Of a stretch of DNA of 64,000 nucleotides, positions 37,434-49,215 are shown one piece after another. A model generated the notes under the pieces. The model made no database searches and was not told the origin of the DNA. It saw only the letters and a list, made by a program, of their open reading frames with translations. The position numbers and the translations under genes were made by a program. Within the stretch, counting starts at the first letter, position 1. Every line of letters starts with the position of its first letter. Origin of the DNA: Serpens gallinarum (GTDB lineage: Bacteria > Pseudomonadota > Gammaproteobacteria > Pseudomonadales > Pseudomonadaceae); contig NZ_JACSQG010000005.1 of assembly GCF_014836765.1 (NCBI RefSeq), positions 1 to 64,000 on the forward strand, in the 5' to 3' direction.

Positions 37434-38975
37434 ATGAATCTACTCAAATCCCTGGCAGCGGTCAGCTCGATCACCATGATCTCCCGCGTGTTGGGTTTTG
37501 TGCGCGACACCATCATTGCGCGCATCTTTGGTGCCGGGGTGGCTTCCGATGCCTTTTTTGTGGCCTTCAAGCTGCCCAACCTGCTGCGCCGTATTTTCGC
37601 TGAAGGGGCCTTTTCCCAAGCTTTCGTGCCGATTCTCGCCGAGTACAAGCAACAGCAGGGTGAAGAAGCCGCACGTACCTTCGTGGCCTATGTCTCGGGG
37701 ATGCTCACCCTGGTGCTGGCGGTGGTCAGCTTGCTGGGTGTGCTGGCCGCGCCTTGGATCGTCTGGGTCACCGCGCCGGGTTTTGCCGATGAGGCCGACC
37801 GCTTCGAGCTGACCAGCGACCTGTTACGGATCACCTTTCCCTACATCCTGCTGATTTCCCTGTCGTCTCTGGCCGGGGCGATCCTCAATACCTGGAACCG
37901 TTTTGCCGTGCCGGCCTTCGTGCCGACCCTGCTCAATTTGTGCATGATCGGTTTCGCCTTGTTCCTGACCCCGTACTTCGATCCGCCGATCATGGTACTG
38001 GGCTGGGCGGTATTGGCCGGCGGCCTGGCGCAGCTGCTCTATCAACTGCCGCATTTGAAAAAAATCGGCATGCTGGTGTTGCCGCGGCTGAACCTGCGCG
38101 ACAGCGGCGTGTGGCGGGTGATGAAGCTGATGGGCCCGGCCATCCTCGGCGTCTCGGTGGCGCAGATATCGCTGATCATCAACACCGTGTTCGCCTCCTT
38201 CCTGGTGGCCGGCTCGGTGTCCTGGATGTATTACGCCGACCGCTTGATGGAGCTGCCCTCGGGCGTGCTGGGCGTGGCGTTGGGCACGATCCTGCTGCCC
38301 TCTCTGTCGAAAAGCGTCGCCAGCCAGAATTCTGAGGAATATTCGCGCCTGCTGGATTGGGGGCTGCGCCTGTGCTTCCTACTGGTGCTGCCCTGCGCCC
38401 TGGCGCTAGCGTTGCTTGCTGAGCCGCTCACCGTGTCGTTGTTCCAGTACGGCCAGTTCAGTGGCCACGATGCGCAGATGACCCAGCGGGCCTTGATGGC
38501 GTATTCGGTCGGCTTGTTGGGGCTGATCCTGATCAAGGTGCTGGCTCCCGGTTTCTATGCCCGGCAGAACATCAGAACGCCGGTGCGCATCGCCATGTTT
38601 ACCCTGGCCATGACCCAGGTGATGAACGTGCTGTTCGTGTTCGTCATCCCGCTGGCCCATGCCGGCCTGGCCCTGGCCATTGGACTGGCGGCCTGCCTGA
38701 ATGCCGGCTTGTTGTACTGGCGGCTGCGCGCTCACGACTTGTTCCAGCCACAGCCCGGCTGGGGTCGTTTTCTGGCCAAGCTCGTGCTGGCGGTGCTGGC
38801 CATGGTTGCGGTGTTGCTTGGTGTGATGCAAGTCATGCCGGCCTGGGACCAGGGCGGCATGCTGTTGCGCTTCGCCCGTTTGGGGGTATTGGTGGGCGCT
38901 GGGGTGATGGCCTATTTCGGCATGCTGGCGGTGCTGGGCTTTCGTGTGCGGGACTTCGCGCGCCGGGCGATTTGA
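37434..38975 (+). CDS. murJ: Lipid II flippase MurJ (MviN)
   Basis: A 513-residue MOP-superfamily protein with about 14 membrane helices that moves lipid II across the inner membrane. The N terminus [44 protein letters not shown] and the central [20 protein letters not shown] are characteristic, and Arg residues lining the central cavity are in place. The start at 37434 fits homologues; the open frame to 37236 adds non-conserved residues. It is divergent from rpsT and precedes ribF, the usual order. Confidence 0.96.
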   Translation: MNLLKSLAAVSSITMISRVLGFVRDTIIARIFGAGVASDAFFVAFKLPNLLRRIFAEGAFSQAFVPILAEYKQQQGEEAARTFVAYVSGMLTLVLAVVSLLGVLAAPWIVWVTAPGFADEADRFELTSDLLRITFPYILLISLSSLAGAILNTWNRFAVPAFVPTLLNLCMIGFALFLTPYFDPPIMVLGWAVLAGGLAQLLYQLPHLKKIGMLVLPRLNLRDSGVWRVMKLMGPAILGVSVAQISLIINTVFASFLVAGSVSWMYYADRLMELPSGVLGVALGTILLPSLSKSVASQNSEEYSRLLDWGLRLCFLLVLPCALALALLAEPLTVSLFQYGQFSGHDAQMTQRALMAYSVGLLGLILIKVLAPGFYARQNIRTPVRIAMFTLAMTQVMNVLFVFVIPLAHAGLALAIGLAACLNAGLLYWRLRAHDLFQPQPGWGRFLAKLVLAVLAMVAVLLGVMQVMPAWDQGGMLLRFARLGVLVGAGVMAYFGMLAVLGFRVRDFARRAI

Positions 38976-39085
38976 CGGCGCTGTCTGCATTTACAGGGGC
39001 AGGCTGGCCGCCTCGCTGCCAAGTGTCGTTTAACGTGTGTGCCTTGCCGCTATCCCGTGGCCTACCCGCCATCCGCCGCTGTGCG

Positions 39086-39091
39086 TATAAT
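39086..39091 (+). promoter_or_regulatory. -10 promoter element before ribF
   Basis: A perfect TATAAT lies 29 bases before the ribF ATG. No convincing -35 element precedes it. It may give the ribF-ileS-lspA-fkpB-ispH genes their own promoter inside the murJ-ribF gap. Confidence 0.5.
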
Positions 39092-39119
39092 CGGCCACTT
39101 TTCAATCAAGACGTCCGCT

Positions 39120-40058
39120 ATGCAGCTGGTTCGAGGCCTACACAATCTGCGGCCCCAGCATCGGGGCTGTGTCGCCACTATTGGCAATTTCGACGGCGTG
39201 CACCGTGGCCATCAGGCAATCCTGAAGCGGCTGCGCGAGCGCGCGGCTGAGCTGTGCCTGCCCACCTGCGTGGTGATCTTCGAGCCCCAGCCGCGCGAGT
39301 TCTTCACCCCGGACAAGGCGCCGGCGCGCTTGGCACGCTTGCGCGACAAGCTCGAGCTGCTGGCCGCCGAAGGTGTGGACCGGGTGCTGTGCCTGGCCTT
39401 CAACCGGCGCCTGCGTGAGCTCAGTGCCAGCGATTTCGTCCAGCAGGTGCTGGTCGACGGGCTTGGCGTCAAACACCTGGAAGTGGGCGACGATTTTCGC
39501 TTCGGCTGCGACCGCGCCGGCGACTTCGCCTTCCTGCAGCGGGCGGGGCAGCGCGATGGCTTCAGCGTCGAATCCGCCGAGACCATCGAGCTGGATGGCG
39601 AACGCATCAGCAGTACCCGCGTGCGCGAAGCGCTGGCCAGCGGCGATTTCGCCTTGGCCGAACGGTTGCTGGGTCGGCCGTACAGCATTGCCGGGCGGGT
39701 GATGCATGGCCAGAAACTCGGTCGCCAGCTGGGTGCACCAACCGCCAATGTGCAGCTCAAGCGCAGTCGCATACCGCTGCAGGGCGTTTATCTGGTCAGT
39801 GCGCTGATCCAGGAACAGCGCGTGCCCGGGGTGGCCAACATTGGCATGCGCCCCACCGTGCAGGGCGACGGCCGCGCCCATCTGGAAGTCCATCTGCTCG
39901 ATTACGCAGGTGACCTGTATGGTCAGCGCATCAGCGTGGCCTTTCACCATAAGTTGCGCGAGGAGCTGCGCTTTTCCTCGCTGGAAGATTTGAAAACGGC
40001 GATCGACGCCGATATCGCCGCCGCCCGAGCCTATTGGCTGGGTCAACCGCATCCCTAA
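39120..40058 (+). CDS. ribF: Bifunctional riboflavin kinase/FAD synthetase RibF
   Basis: A 312-residue enzyme that makes FMN and then FAD from riboflavin. The N-terminal adenylyltransferase domain has TIGNFDGVHRGH and SSTRVREAL. The C-terminal flavokinase domain has GQKLGRQLGAPTANVQL, GVYLV and GMRPTVQG. I chose the ATG at 39120; the frame to 39039 is open but overlaps the promoter. ileS starts 15 bases downstream, which is the usual coupling. Confidence 0.97.
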   Translation: MQLVRGLHNLRPQHRGCVATIGNFDGVHRGHQAILKRLRERAAELCLPTCVVIFEPQPREFFTPDKAPARLARLRDKLELLAAEGVDRVLCLAFNRRLRELSASDFVQQVLVDGLGVKHLEVGDDFRFGCDRAGDFAFLQRAGQRDGFSVESAETIELDGERISSTRVREALASGDFALAERLLGRPYSIAGRVMHGQKLGRQLGAPTANVQLKRSRIPLQGVYLVSALIQEQRVPGVANIGMRPTVQGDGRAHLEVHLLDYAGDLYGQRISVAFHHKLREELRFSSLEDLKTAIDADIAAARAYWLGQPHP

Positions 40059-40073
40059 CGAGCCTGAATGACG

Positions 40074-42905
40074 ATGACCGACTACAAAGCGACCCTGAAC
40101 CTGCCGGAAACGGCGTTTCCGATGAAGGCCGGCCTGCCGCAGCGCGAGCCGGAAACCCTGGCGCGCTGGCAGAGCATTGACCTCTACCAGAAGCTGCGCG
40201 AGCAGGGTAAAGGGCGTCCGCAGTTCATTCTTCACGATGGCCCGCCGTATGCCAACGGCAGCATTCACATCGGCCATGCGGTGAACAAGGTCATCAAGGA
40301 CATGATCGTGCGCTCGCGCACCCTGGCCGGCTTCGATGCGCCCTACGTGCCGGGTTGGGACTGCCATGGTCTGCCGATCGAGCACAAGGTCGAGACCACC
40401 TTCGGCAAGAATCAGCCGGCCGACCAGACCCGCGAGCGTTGCCGCGTTTACGCAGCCCAGCAGATCGAAGGGCAGAAGGCCGACTTCGTACGCCTCGGCG
40501 TGCTGGGCGACTGGGACAACCCGTACAAGACCATGGAATATTCCAACGAGGCCGGCGAAATCCGCGCCTTGGCGAAAATGGTCGAAGGCGGTTTCGTGTT
40601 CAAGGGCCTCAAGCCGGTGAACTGGTGTTTTGATTGCGGTTCGGCGCTGGCCGAGGCGGAAGTCGAATACCAGGACAAGAAGTCCGATGCCATCGACGTC
40701 GCCTTCGCCGTTGAAGATGCCGACCAGTTGGCCGCTGCTTTTGGTCAGGCGCACCTGGCCAAGCCGGCCAGCATTGTCATCTGGACCACCACGCCCTGGA
40801 CCATTCCGGCCAACCAGGCGCTCAACGTCCATCCCGACTTCATCTATGCCCTGGTCGACACCGGCGACACGCTGCTGGTGCTGGCCGAAGAGCTGGTCGA
40901 GTCCAGCCTGCAACGCTATGGCCTGCAGGGCGAAATCATTGCCCGTTGCGAAGGCCGCGCGCTGGAAAATATCCGTTTCCGCCACCCGTTCTACGAGCGT
41001 TTCTCGCCGGTCTACCTGGCCGAGTACGTGGAGACCGGAGCCGGTACCGGCATCGTTCACTCGTCCCCAGCCTATGGCGAGGACGACTTCCGCACCTGCA
41101 AGCACTACGGCATGGAGAGCGACGACATCCTCAGCCCGGTGCAGAGCAATGGCGTCTACGTTGCGGACCTGCCGTTCTTCGGCGGCCAGTTCATCTGGAA
41201 GGCCAACCCGGCCATCGTCGAGAAGCTGCGTGAAGTCGGTGCGCTGCTCAAACATGAGAGCATCAACCACAGCTACATGCACTGCTGGCGCCACAAGACG
41301 CCGCTGATCTATCGCGCTACCGCGCAGTGGTTCGTCGGCATGGATAAGGTTGTGGCCGACGGCAGCAGCTTGCGCGCCCGCGCTCTGGACGCCATCGAAA
41401 ACACCCAGTTCGTCCCGGCCTGGGGCCAGGCGCGCCTGCACGGCATGATCGCCGGTCGCCCGGACTGGTGCATCTCGCGCCAACGCAACTGGGGCGTGCC
41501 GATCCCGTTCTTCCTGCACAAGGAAAGCGGCGAGCTGCACCCGCGCACCGTCGAGCTGATGGAGCAGGTCGCCCAGCGCGTCGAGCAGGAAGGTATCGAA
41601 GCCTGGTTCAAGTTGGACGCCGCCGAGCTGCTCGGTGACGAAGCCGCACAGTACGAGAAGATCAACGATACCCTCGACGTCTGGTTCGACTCCGGCACCA
41701 CCCACTGGCACGTGATGCGCGGCTCGCACCCCATGGGCCACGGAGAAGGCCCGCGCGCCGACCTGTACCTGGAAGGCTCCGACCAGCACCGTGGCTGGTT
41801 CCATTCCTCATTGCTGACCGCTTGTGCCATCGACGGCCACGCGCCGTACCGTGGTCTGCTTACCCATGGTTTCGTGGTCGACGAAAACGGCCGCAAGATG
41901 TCCAAGTCGATGGGCAACGTGGTGGCCCCGCAGGAAGTCAACGACAGCCTGGGCGCCGACATCCTGCGCCTGTGGGTCTCGTCGACCGACTATTCGGGCG
42001 AGATGGCCGTTTCCAAGGTCATCCTGCAGCGCACCGCCGACGCCTACCGGCGCATCCGCAACACCACGCGCTTCCTGCTTTCCAACCTGAACGGTTTCGA
42101 CCCGGCCAAGGACCTGCTGCCGGCCGAGCAGATGCTCGATCTGGATCGCTGGGCGTTGGATGCAGCAGCGCGGCTGCAGACTGAAATCACCGAAGCCTAC
42201 GACGAGTACCGCTTCTGGAACGTCTACCACAAGGTGCACAACTTCTGCGTGCAGGAGCTGGGCGGTTTCTACCTGGACATCATCAAGGACCGCCAGTACA
42301 CCACTCAGGCCGACAGCATCGCCCGTCGCTCCTGCCAGACCGCGCTGTTCCACATCGCCGAGGCGCTGGTGCGCTGGATCGCGCCGATCCTGGCCTTCAC
42401 CGCCGATGAGATCTGGCAGTTCCTGCCGGGCGAGCGCAACGAGTCGGTGATGCTCAACACGTGGTACGACCAACTGCCATTGCTGCCGGAAGGCGTTGCC
42501 CTGGACCGTGCCTACTGGGAGCAGATCCAGGCGGTCAAAGGCGCAGTCAACAAGGAACTGGAAGGCATGCGCGCGGCCAAGGCCATCGGCGGTAGCCTGC
42601 AGGCCGAAGTGACCCTGTATGGCGAGGAGTCTCTGCAAGCGGCGCTGGGCAAGCTGGGCAACGAACTGCGTTTCGCCCTGATTACCTCTACCGCCTCGCT
42701 GGCGCCGCTGACGGACGCCCCGGCCGATGCCGTGGCGACCGAGGTGCCGGGCCTGAAGCTGAAGATCGTTAAGTCGGCCCACGCCAAGTGCGCACGCTGC
42801 TGGCACCACCGCGAGGACGTCGGCAACCATGCCGAGCATCCGGAGCTGTGCGACCGCTGCGTGGAAAATATCGAAGGCGCTGGCGAGACCCGACACTATG
42901 CATAA
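40074..42905 (+). CDS. ileS: Isoleucyl-tRNA synthetase IleS
   Basis: A 943-residue class I synthetase that charges tRNA-Ile and edits Val. It shows HIGH (GSIHIGH, about 64), the editing domain with [13 protein letters not shown], and KMSKS ([10 protein letters not shown], about 608). The C-terminal zinc finger has CARC and CDRC. The ATG at 40074 gives the 943-residue length I recall for P. aeruginosa; another ATG lies two codons earlier. It is the bacterial IleRS type 1, the mupirocin-sensitive form, judging by the standard C-terminal Zn domain. Confidence 0.98.
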   Translation: MTDYKATLNLPETAFPMKAGLPQREPETLARWQSIDLYQKLREQGKGRPQFILHDGPPYANGSIHIGHAVNKVIKDMIVRSRTLAGFDAPYVPGWDCHGLPIEHKVETTFGKNQPADQTRERCRVYAAQQIEGQKADFVRLGVLGDWDNPYKTMEYSNEAGEIRALAKMVEGGFVFKGLKPVNWCFDCGSALAEAEVEYQDKKSDAIDVAFAVEDADQLAAAFGQAHLAKPASIVIWTTTPWTIPANQALNVHPDFIYALVDTGDTLLVLAEELVESSLQRYGLQGEIIARCEGRALENIRFRHPFYERFSPVYLAEYVETGAGTGIVHSSPAYGEDDFRTCKHYGMESDDILSPVQSNGVYVADLPFFGGQFIWKANPAIVEKLREVGALLKHESINHSYMHCWRHKTPLIYRATAQWFVGMDKVVADGSSLRARALDAIENTQFVPAWGQARLHGMIAGRPDWCISRQRNWGVPIPFFLHKESGELHPRTVELMEQVAQRVEQEGIEAWFKLDAAELLGDEAAQYEKINDTLDVWFDSGTTHWHVMRGSHPMGHGEGPRADLYLEGSDQHRGWFHSSLLTACAIDGHAPYRGLLTHGFVVDENGRKMSKSMGNVVAPQEVNDSLGADILRLWVSSTDYSGEMAVSKVILQRTADAYRRIRNTTRFLLSNLNGFDPAKDLLPAEQMLDLDRWALDAAARLQTEITEAYDEYRFWNVYHKVHNFCVQELGGFYLDIIKDRQYTTQADSIARRSCQTALFHIAEALVRWIAPILAFTADEIWQFLPGERNESVMLNTWYDQLPLLPEGVALDRAYWEQIQAVKGAVNKELEGMRAAKAIGGSLQAEVTLYGEESLQAALGKLGNELRFALITSTASLAPLTDAPADAVATEVPGLKLKIVKSAHAKCARCWHHREDVGNHAEHPELCDRCVENIEGAGETRHYA

Positions 42906-42971
42906 TCCGTCGATCCTGCCCCTGCGAGGCTTCGGCCTGCCGGCTGTTGGTGTGCTGGTAGAGGGCGACCG

Positions 42972-43472
42972 ATGACCGCGCGCTTCGGCAAGCTGACCTG
43001 GTTGTGGCTCAGTGCACTGGTGTTCGTCCTCGATCAGGCGACCAAGTACTACTTCGAAGGCAGCCTGAACCTGTACCAACAAATCGTGATCATTCCCGAT
43101 TACTTCAGCTGGACGCTGGCCTACAACACCGGTGCAGCCTTCAGCTTCCTGGCCGGTGAATCCGGCTGGCAGCGCTGGCTGTTCGCGCTGATCGCCATTG
43201 TGGTCAGCATCGTGCTGGTGATCTGGCTCAAACGCCTGAAACCCAACGAAACCTGGCTGGCGGTCGCGCTGGCCCTGGTGCTGGGCGGTGCGTTGGGCAA
43301 CCTGCTGGACCGTATCCTGTTCGGCCACGTGATCGACTTCATCCTCGTTCACTGGCAGAACCGCTGGTATTTCCCAGCCTTCAACCTGGCCGACAGTGCC
43401 ATTACCGTTGGCGCCATCATGCTGGCGCTGGACATGTTCAATTCCAAGCAGTCCGGAGACTCCCATGACTGA
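42972..43472 (+). CDS. lspA: Lipoprotein signal peptidase LspA
   Basis: A 166-residue aspartyl protease with four membrane helices that cleaves prolipoprotein signal peptides. The catalytic Asp residues lie in GALGNLLDRI and FNLADSAITVG; YNTGAAFSFLA is the conserved substrate-region block. It follows ileS after 66 bases and overlaps the fkpB start by eight bases. Confidence 0.97.
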   Translation: MTARFGKLTWLWLSALVFVLDQATKYYFEGSLNLYQQIVIIPDYFSWTLAYNTGAAFSFLAGESGWQRWLFALIAIVVSIVLVIWLKRLKPNETWLAVALALVLGGALGNLLDRILFGHVIDFILVHWQNRWYFPAFNLADSAITVGAIMLALDMFNSKQSGDSHD

Positions 43473-43902
43473 CGTACGTATCGGCCCGGACAAGGAAGTC
43501 ACCCTGCACTTCGCCATCAAGCTGGAAAGCGGCGATGTAGTGGACAGCAACTTCGACAAAAAGCCGGCCACCTTTAAATTCGGCGACGGTAACCTGCTGC
43601 CCGGCTTCGAATTGGCCCTGCAGGGCCTCAAGGCCGGTGACAAGCGCAGCTTGCGCATCGAGCCGGAGCACGGCTTTGGCCCGTCCAACCCGCAGAACCT
43701 GCAGGTGATGCCGCGCAGCCAGTTTGAGGGCATGGAGCTCGCTGAAGGCCTGATGGTGATCTTCCAGGATGCTGCCAAAGCCGAACTGCCCGGCGTGGTC
43801 AGCACCTTCGACGACCATCAGGTGACCATTGATTTCAACCACCCGCTGGCCGGCAAGACGCTGACCTTCGACGTGGAAATCATCGACGTGAAGGCGGCCT
43901 GA
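43465..43902 (+). CDS. fkpB: FKBP-type peptidyl-prolyl cis-trans isomerase FkpB (SlpA-like)
   Basis: A 145-residue SlyD/SlpA-like isomerase. The FKBP part shows VTLHFAIKLESGDVVDSNFD and NLLPGFELALQGLKAGDKRSLRIEPEHGFG. An IF insert (about 75-120) carries chaperone activity in relatives. It has no His-rich tail, so SlpA rather than SlyD. It starts inside lspA and precedes ispH, a strongly conserved order. Confidence 0.94.
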   Translation: MTDVRIGPDKEVTLHFAIKLESGDVVDSNFDKKPATFKFGDGNLLPGFELALQGLKAGDKRSLRIEPEHGFGPSNPQNLQVMPRSQFEGMELAEGLMVIFQDAAKAELPGVVSTFDDHQVTIDFNHPLAGKTLTFDVEIIDVKAA

Positions 43903-44010
43903 CACAGGTCGCAACCGCCGGATGGGTTGAGCGCAGCGATACCCATCACGCAGGATAGACAGTCCCGCAGTAGACTTCACTTCTGGTTAAACCGCGTGCC
44001 GAGAGAGCCC

Positions 44011-44955
44011 ATGCAAATCAAACTCGCCAACCCCCGAGGCTTCTGCGCCGGCGTCGATCGCGCCATCGAGATCGTCAACCGCGCTCTGGAAGTATTCGGT
44101 CCGCCCATTTATGTGCGCCATGAAGTCGTGCACAACAAGTTCGTGGTCGAGGACTTGCGCGCCCGCGGTGCGGTGTTTGTCGAAGAGCTGGATCAGGTGC
44201 CGGATGACTTCATCGTCATCTTCAGCGCCCACGGCGTGTCCAAGGCGGTCTGCCAGGAAGCCGAGCGGCGCGGTCTGAAGGTGTTTGACGCCACCTGCCC
44301 GCTGGTCACCAAGGTGCACATGGAAGTGGTGCGCTACAGCCGTGAAGGCCGTGAGTGCGTGCTGATCGGCCATGCCGGCCACCCGGAAGTCGAAGGCACC
44401 ATGGGCCAGTACGACGACAGCAAGGGCGGCAGCATTTATCTGGTGGAAAACGAGGACGACGTGGCCAGGTTGCAGGTGCGTAATCCTGACTCATTGGCCT
44501 TCGTGACCCAGACCACGTTGTCGATGGACGACACCAGCAAGGTTATCGACGCCCTGCGCCAACGCTTCCCCAACGTCGGCGGGCCGCGTAAGGACGATAT
44601 CTGCTACGCCACCCAGAACCGCCAAGACGCCGTCAAGCAACTGGCCGTGGAAAGCGACCTGGTGCTGGTGGTCGGCAGCCCGAACAGCTCCAACTCCAAC
44701 CGCCTGCGCGAACTGGCCGAACGCATCGGTACCCCGGCTTACCTGATCGACGGCGCCGAAGACCTCCAGCGAGAGTGGTTCGACAACGTCACCAAGGTCG
44801 GCATCACTGCTGGCGCCTCCGCCCCGGAGGTCTTGGTGCGCGGGGTGATCGAGCAACTGCATGCCTGGGGCGCCACTGGCGCAGAAGAGCTGGCCGGCAG
44901 ACCGGAGAACATTACGTTTTCGATGCCCAAGGAGTTGCGGGTGAAGAATTTGTAA
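44011..44955 (+). CDS. ispH: 4-hydroxy-3-methylbut-2-enyl diphosphate reductase IspH (LytB)
   Basis: A 314-residue iron-sulfur enzyme that makes IPP and DMAPP in the last step of the MEP pathway. Its three cluster Cys are in [18 protein letters not shown] and [10 protein letters not shown]. Substrate-binding His and Ser residues are in [20 protein letters not shown] and [10 protein letters not shown]. The ATG at 44011 gives the standard N terminus. It ends the ribF-ileS-lspA-fkpB-ispH gene run and is followed by a bidirectional terminator. Confidence 0.97.
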   Translation: MQIKLANPRGFCAGVDRAIEIVNRALEVFGPPIYVRHEVVHNKFVVEDLRARGAVFVEELDQVPDDFIVIFSAHGVSKAVCQEAERRGLKVFDATCPLVTKVHMEVVRYSREGRECVLIGHAGHPEVEGTMGQYDDSKGGSIYLVENEDDVARLQVRNPDSLAFVTQTTLSMDDTSKVIDALRQRFPNVGGPRKDDICYATQNRQDAVKQLAVESDLVLVVGSPNSSNSNRLRELAERIGTPAYLIDGAEDLQREWFDNVTKVGITAGASAPEVLVRGVIEQLHAWGATGAEELAGRPENITFSMPKELRVKNL

Positions 44956-44974
44956 TTAGCGTTTTGTTGTTATG

Positions 44975-45012
44975 AAAAAAAGAAGCCCGGGTTAACCCGG
45001 GCTTCTTTTTTT
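44975..45012. terminator. Bidirectional intrinsic terminator between ispH and pilE
   Basis: A perfect inverted repeat: AAAAAAAGAAGCCCGGG pairs with CCCGGGCTTCTTTTTT around TTAA. A and T runs lie at both ends, serving ispH from the left and pilE from the right. Confidence 0.94.
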
Positions 45013-45021
45013 AAGGGTGGT

Positions 45022-45450
45022 TCAACGCCAACAATCCTGAATGGCTTTGCCGCTCCCCGAGCGGCCTTTGGTGCCCAAGGCTGTCAGGGTCAGGTTGCCG
45101 CAGGCGGTATCTGAGAACTGCTGAGTGGCGGTCAGCGTATAACCGCCGTCGCCGTTGACTGCCCCGACATTGAGTGTGTATTTGCCTGTGCTCGAAGTGA
45201 CGGTCGTACCGCTCGTTCTCGGCAATTGCAGCTTTCCAATATCCGCTGCCGTGGTGATGTAGCGGTTGTTTTGGGCGAAAAATCGCTCTTGGCGTGCAGC
45301 GGCTTCGCTAAGCAAGGCCTGCCCCTCGGTGCGGTTGCCGCGCTTTATATGCTCGTCGTAACTGGGGTAGGCGATGGCAGCCAAGATGCCGATGATGGCT
45401 ACGACGATCATGACTTCGATCAGGGTAAAGCCGTTGTTCTTATTTTTCAT
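45022..45450 (-). CDS. pilE: Type IV minor pilin PilE
   Basis: A 142-residue type IVa pilin-like protein. The short basic leader and prepilin peptidase site are [21 protein letters not shown], with Glu at +5. The body ends with a Cys pair (TACGNL and IQDCWR) that forms the D-loop. It is the last gene of the minor pilin operon, separated by one base from pilY1. With PilVWX, FimU and PilY1 it primes pilus assembly at the inner membrane. Confidence 0.94.
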   Translation of the reverse strand: MKNKNNGFTLIEVMIVVAIIGILAAIAYPSYDEHIKRGNRTEGQALLSEAAARQERFFAQNNRYITTAADIGKLQLPRTSGTTVTSSTGKYTLNVGAVNGDGGYTLTATQQFSDTACGNLTLTALGTKGRSGSGKAIQDCWR

Positions 45451-45451
45451 C

Positions 45452-48400
45452 TCAGTTTCCTACTACACGCCAGGTTTGGCGTCCCAGGCTGGAAGGATCG
45501 GGAAAAATGGTTTCGCAATGCAGTCCGGTGCAGGCTTCATAGCGGTTATCCGGGGTCTGGGTGAGGGTGATGCCCCCTTCGCCGTCCTGTTTGATGGCAG
45601 TGACAATATTCCCCACGTTGTCGACGATATGCTTGAGATCAAAGGCGTGGAAGAGCGTTTTGCCGCCGGTATAGGGATTGATCGCATAGGTCCAATTGCT
45701 GGTGCCATCTGAGCAGGGGTCGTCGTTGGGTACCAAGGTCTGGAAAAAGACTGTCTGGCCGAGGGTTGTCATTTTTTCAACCAGCATCTCACCCTCAAGC
45801 TTATTACCAGCCTTAAGGTCAAGGTACCAGCCATAAGTGTTGATGGAGGTGACGCCATCGGTAGTAGTGGTCCAGACGATATTGTTATTACTGACAATCC
45901 GAGCAGGGTTGGTGCCGCCATCACTGTAAGTCCCCGTGACTTCCTGCGTGATGGTTTGCTGTGCGAGTTGGCTTCGCGTGATGATATTGGCGGCGGTGGC
46001 TTCAGCCTTTGTTTTAGTGTCCCAAATGCCATAGATGCTTTGCGCGTGGCCTTTTTCACCTTCTTTATCGGTGTCCTCGAAGAATTTACCGGTGCCGATC
46101 AGCACCAGATAGCCTCTCATGCTGGGATGGCGAATTAACGTCGGCGCGGCTGTGATGGGCTGAATGACCGGGGCGGCCGCCGTGCCCAGTCTGGCTCGGA
46201 ACATAGGTGAACCACCATAGGAGACGGCGAAGTTTTCAGTGGAGCCATTTTTGGCTCCGTACAAATTGCCTTCGCTGACCGAGCCGAGCAGATCAAAGCG
46301 CCACAGGTTTCCTTGTAGGTCCCCGGCATAGGCATAATCGGCCACGCCGTCGGCGTCATAATCCGCCAAGGTTGGGCTGGACAGGCCGTTGGCGCTGCCC
46401 TGGGTACCGGAGACTTCTAGACTTTTAGTTAACGTGCCATTAATGGCATCGATCACATAGAGCGCTGCCTTGCCATCGGTTGCGCCATTGTCGTACCCGT
46501 TGCCCGTCACCACGGCCCAGCGGCCATTATGCAGGCGAGCAATTGTTGGGCGCGAAAAGCTATAACCAGGCTTTACCGCCTCACCTTCAATGTTGGTAAC
46601 ATCGAACTCCCACAACAATTGTTCACTACCAGGAGTGGTGATATCCAAAGCGAACAAGGCCTTGCCGCCAGCGCGCAATGTGCCGACCAGAATTGTCCGC
46701 CAGTCGTTGCCATCATAGACATCTGCCACCACAGGCGAACCGTCGACATAAAACTCATGGTTATAGTTCTTTCCGGTCAATTTATTAAGTTTGGAAAAGA
46801 CCGCAGTCGGGATAAAGGCAAACTTCTCAACGCCGGTTTGGCTGTCGAACCCATGTAACATGCCGTCATTTCCACCCACATAAACGCGGCCAGGACGTTT
46901 GACTGTGTTTTCTGCGGTGCCGTTCAACCTGGCCAAAAAGGCACTATAGGAATTATTCTCCGTGCCGACGTGGCCTTCCAGGCGGTTGGCAAAGCTTGCG
47001 AGATAGCGGGCACCGGAAACGCTGACCGGGCTGGATGCATACAAATCGCCTAATACGCTAGTGCGCGGCCGGAACTGAGTTATGCCAGCGCCTTCGTTGC
47101 TGCGGTCCCCCCGCAGATAGGCCAGCCGATGAGCACCGCTGTCATCGCCATCGTACCCTGCAGTTTCGGGATTATCACTTAGCCAGTAAGCAAGACTATT
47201 CGCTGTGCTTTTATCTCCAGCATTATCCCAGATGAAGTCCACCAGGCCCGTGCTGCTGGCTATCTTGATGGTGCGATCAGCCGGAGCAGGAAGTCGGCTC
47301 TTTGCGCTCCAGTCCTCAGTGTTTTGTAATACGGTACGGGTCGTGCCATCTGGGCTGGTGACTTCCACCAACTTCTTCGAGAAGCGCTTGAGATCACCAC
47401 TCCAATTCTCATCGCTGGCATAAGAGGTCTGGTAAGACACACTGGTAATCGAATCATCAACGACCAGGCCAGAGCTAATGGCGGGCCGTGCAGCGGTGGA
47501 TTTACGCTCGGCTATGCGTGACAGAATATCCTCAAAGGCCTGCACCATGGCATCAGGGCTGTCAACGCTGAAAAACTCGCCTCGGGAGTTAATTGCGGCG
47601 TGCCAGAGGTCATAGACGTTATTACTGGAACCCGATGAGGCTTTTGGCCACGCAGTACCATTATTGAGCGCATCAAAGCCTTTGCCTGAAAAGGTGCTCC
47701 CTTCCCAAGGTAACTTAGAGTCATTCATTGAGCTGGTCAGGCCAAGCCCCATGATGAAATTACTCATATGTTGCCATGTGGCTGGATCATTTCGAGGGTT
47801 CCAATAGTTTTCCGTGTCGCTCCCGGCAGTAGAGGGCATAAAAGGGGTAAGTTTATTTTCAAGATTGGTGTTCAGATCTGTTGCCCAGTAATGCATCGCT
47901 AAGTCTGCCAATGTACTGGGTGTCTCATCTTTATAAGGCTGGGGTTTCGTATAACGTGTATTGTCAGGCAGAGTGAAGTCGGCATTGTCATGCCGGAAGT
48001 TGCTCGGGTTATTGGAGGTGGCGTTCCACATGCCATCCGTCATCATAATCTGATAACTGGGGCGACAGGCGTAGGTGTTATCAGCTGAGTTTTCTTTTGC
48101 ACGGTCCCTGGTGTTCGGATATTTATGCCAGGCCACTCCTTGCTTAAGGAACTCACCAGCTCTGATCATTGCGGCGGGCAAGGGTGTTCCACTGTTGAAG
48201 TAGACATCCTTGAGCCAGCTGTAAAATTGCCCTTTGTGCAAGGAGTCGTATTGGCGAAACTTGTTATCTTTGCAATTTGTTTGGTCGCTGCCATCAAGTT
48301 TTGTGCATTGCGCTAGGTTTTGCCATCCGAGTCTGACTTCCGGAGAAAGATCGGCAAAGGCTAAGCTGGTGGCTGAAAGTGTTGCCAAGGCTCGGGTTCT

Positions 48401-49204
48401 ATAAAATGAATACCATACTGCAAAATTTTCTTTTTCGTGATCTTCAACGAATCGTAGTGTATAACAGTTTTCATTGCCTTTTTGGCAGTTAGGCAGAGTT
48501 TCATCAAACAAGTAGTAGTAGGCGGGTGTTGAGGCAGTATAGGTATCCGAATTTCCATTTTTAGAACATGAGAACCCTTGGGTATCAAGAACAGGGCCAC
48601 TCTTCAAGATCTCGCAGCTGTATCTACTCCCTGAAGTTCGAGTTACGCGGAACTCTATGTTTGCAGCGCTTTTCGCTGTTATTGTTTCATTTCTTGAAAA
48701 TTTAACTTCTACCCTGAAATCCTTGAGCGGGCTATTTGCCTGTTGGTGAGACCCTTTGGGCATTCGATATTCTTTTCCCGTGGGCTTATAGTTTTTAGAT
48801 AAGTCGAGCTTGCCATCATTGGGACGGAAACCATTGATAGGTGCGCTGGTGAAATCTGTTGTTAGAGTGATTTTCTCGCCATATCCGTCAAACGTGGGTG
48901 GGGCGATATATTTTATTTTTGGATTGTAGTAGAGAGAGTTGAACTCTGGGGCAGCGTATAGTCGTGTTATGGTGTGCGTTGAAGAGCCGCTTATGACCTG
49001 GCTTTCAATTGAGTCTGGCACAAAGCCCCACGACATACTCCCAGAATCATCAAGTGTAAATATGATGTTGGGCGGCACGCCCACCGTTAAGCTTAGAGGG
49101 CTTTGTGAGACGGCAGCATGGGTTGTAGCTGCATGCAGCAAAGCAATCCCGAAAGTCATGCCGGCTAGAATCCGTACCGGATGATTAAAGAGTGTCAGAC
49201 TCAT
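45452..49204 (-). CDS. pilY1: Type IV pilus tip adhesin/assembly protein PilY1
   Basis: A 1250-residue secreted protein. The signal peptide ([20 protein letters not shown]) precedes a von Willebrand A-like region with MIDAS-type DxSxS ([12 protein letters not shown], about 52-56). The C-terminal half is a beta-propeller with the Ca2+ loop DYDADGVAD near residue 950. It supports pilus extension, surface sensing and adhesion. The ATG at 49204 fits the signal peptide; a TTG five codons earlier overlaps pilX. The 5' third (about 48.3-49.0 kb) is clearly AT-richer than surrounding genes. This N-terminal region usually varies most between strains. Confidence 0.95.
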   Translation of the reverse strand: MSLTLFNHPVRILAGMTFGIALLHAATTHAAVSQSPLSLTVGVPPNIIFTLDDSGSMSWGFVPDSIESQVISGSSTHTITRLYAAPEFNSLYYNPKIKYIAPPTFDGYGEKITLTTDFTSAPINGFRPNDGKLDLSKNYKPTGKEYRMPKGSHQQANSPLKDFRVEVKFSRNETITAKSAANIEFRVTRTSGSRYSCEILKSGPVLDTQGFSCSKNGNSDTYTASTPAYYYLFDETLPNCQKGNENCYTLRFVEDHEKENFAVWYSFYRTRALATLSATSLAFADLSPEVRLGWQNLAQCTKLDGSDQTNCKDNKFRQYDSLHKGQFYSWLKDVYFNSGTPLPAAMIRAGEFLKQGVAWHKYPNTRDRAKENSADNTYACRPSYQIMMTDGMWNATSNNPSNFRHDNADFTLPDNTRYTKPQPYKDETPSTLADLAMHYWATDLNTNLENKLTPFMPSTAGSDTENYWNPRNDPATWQHMSNFIMGLGLTSSMNDSKLPWEGSTFSGKGFDALNNGTAWPKASSGSSNNVYDLWHAAINSRGEFFSVDSPDAMVQAFEDILSRIAERKSTAARPAISSGLVVDDSITSVSYQTSYASDENWSGDLKRFSKKLVEVTSPDGTTRTVLQNTEDWSAKSRLPAPADRTIKIASSTGLVDFIWDNAGDKSTANSLAYWLSDNPETAGYDGDDSGAHRLAYLRGDRSNEGAGITQFRPRTSVLGDLYASSPVSVSGARYLASFANRLEGHVGTENNSYSAFLARLNGTAENTVKRPGRVYVGGNDGMLHGFDSQTGVEKFAFIPTAVFSKLNKLTGKNYNHEFYVDGSPVVADVYDGNDWRTILVGTLRAGGKALFALDITTPGSEQLLWEFDVTNIEGEAVKPGYSFSRPTIARLHNGRWAVVTGNGYDNGATDGKAALYVIDAINGTLTKSLEVSGTQGSANGLSSPTLADYDADGVADYAYAGDLQGNLWRFDLLGSVSEGNLYGAKNGSTENFAVSYGGSPMFRARLGTAAAPVIQPITAAPTLIRHPSMRGYLVLIGTGKFFEDTDKEGEKGHAQSIYGIWDTKTKAEATAANIITRSQLAQQTITQEVTGTYSDGGTNPARIVSNNNIVWTTTTDGVTSINTYGWYLDLKAGNKLEGEMLVEKMTTLGQTVFFQTLVPNDDPCSDGTSNWTYAINPYTGGKTLFHAFDLKHIVDNVGNIVTAIKQDGEGGITLTQTPDNRYEACTGLHCETIFPDPSSLGRQTWRVVGN

Positions 49205-49215
49205 AAAATCAGTTC

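Noticed and set aside
39138-41804. 888-codon open frame on the minus strand over ribF and ileS
   Set aside because: It lies antisense to two certain genes and its protein is rich in Gln, His, Gly and Val in the pattern typical of a mirrored high-GC frame. No domain is visible.
41808-43805. 665-codon open frame on the minus strand over ileS, lspA and fkpB
   Set aside because: It crosses three certain genes in antisense and has no recognisable protein features.
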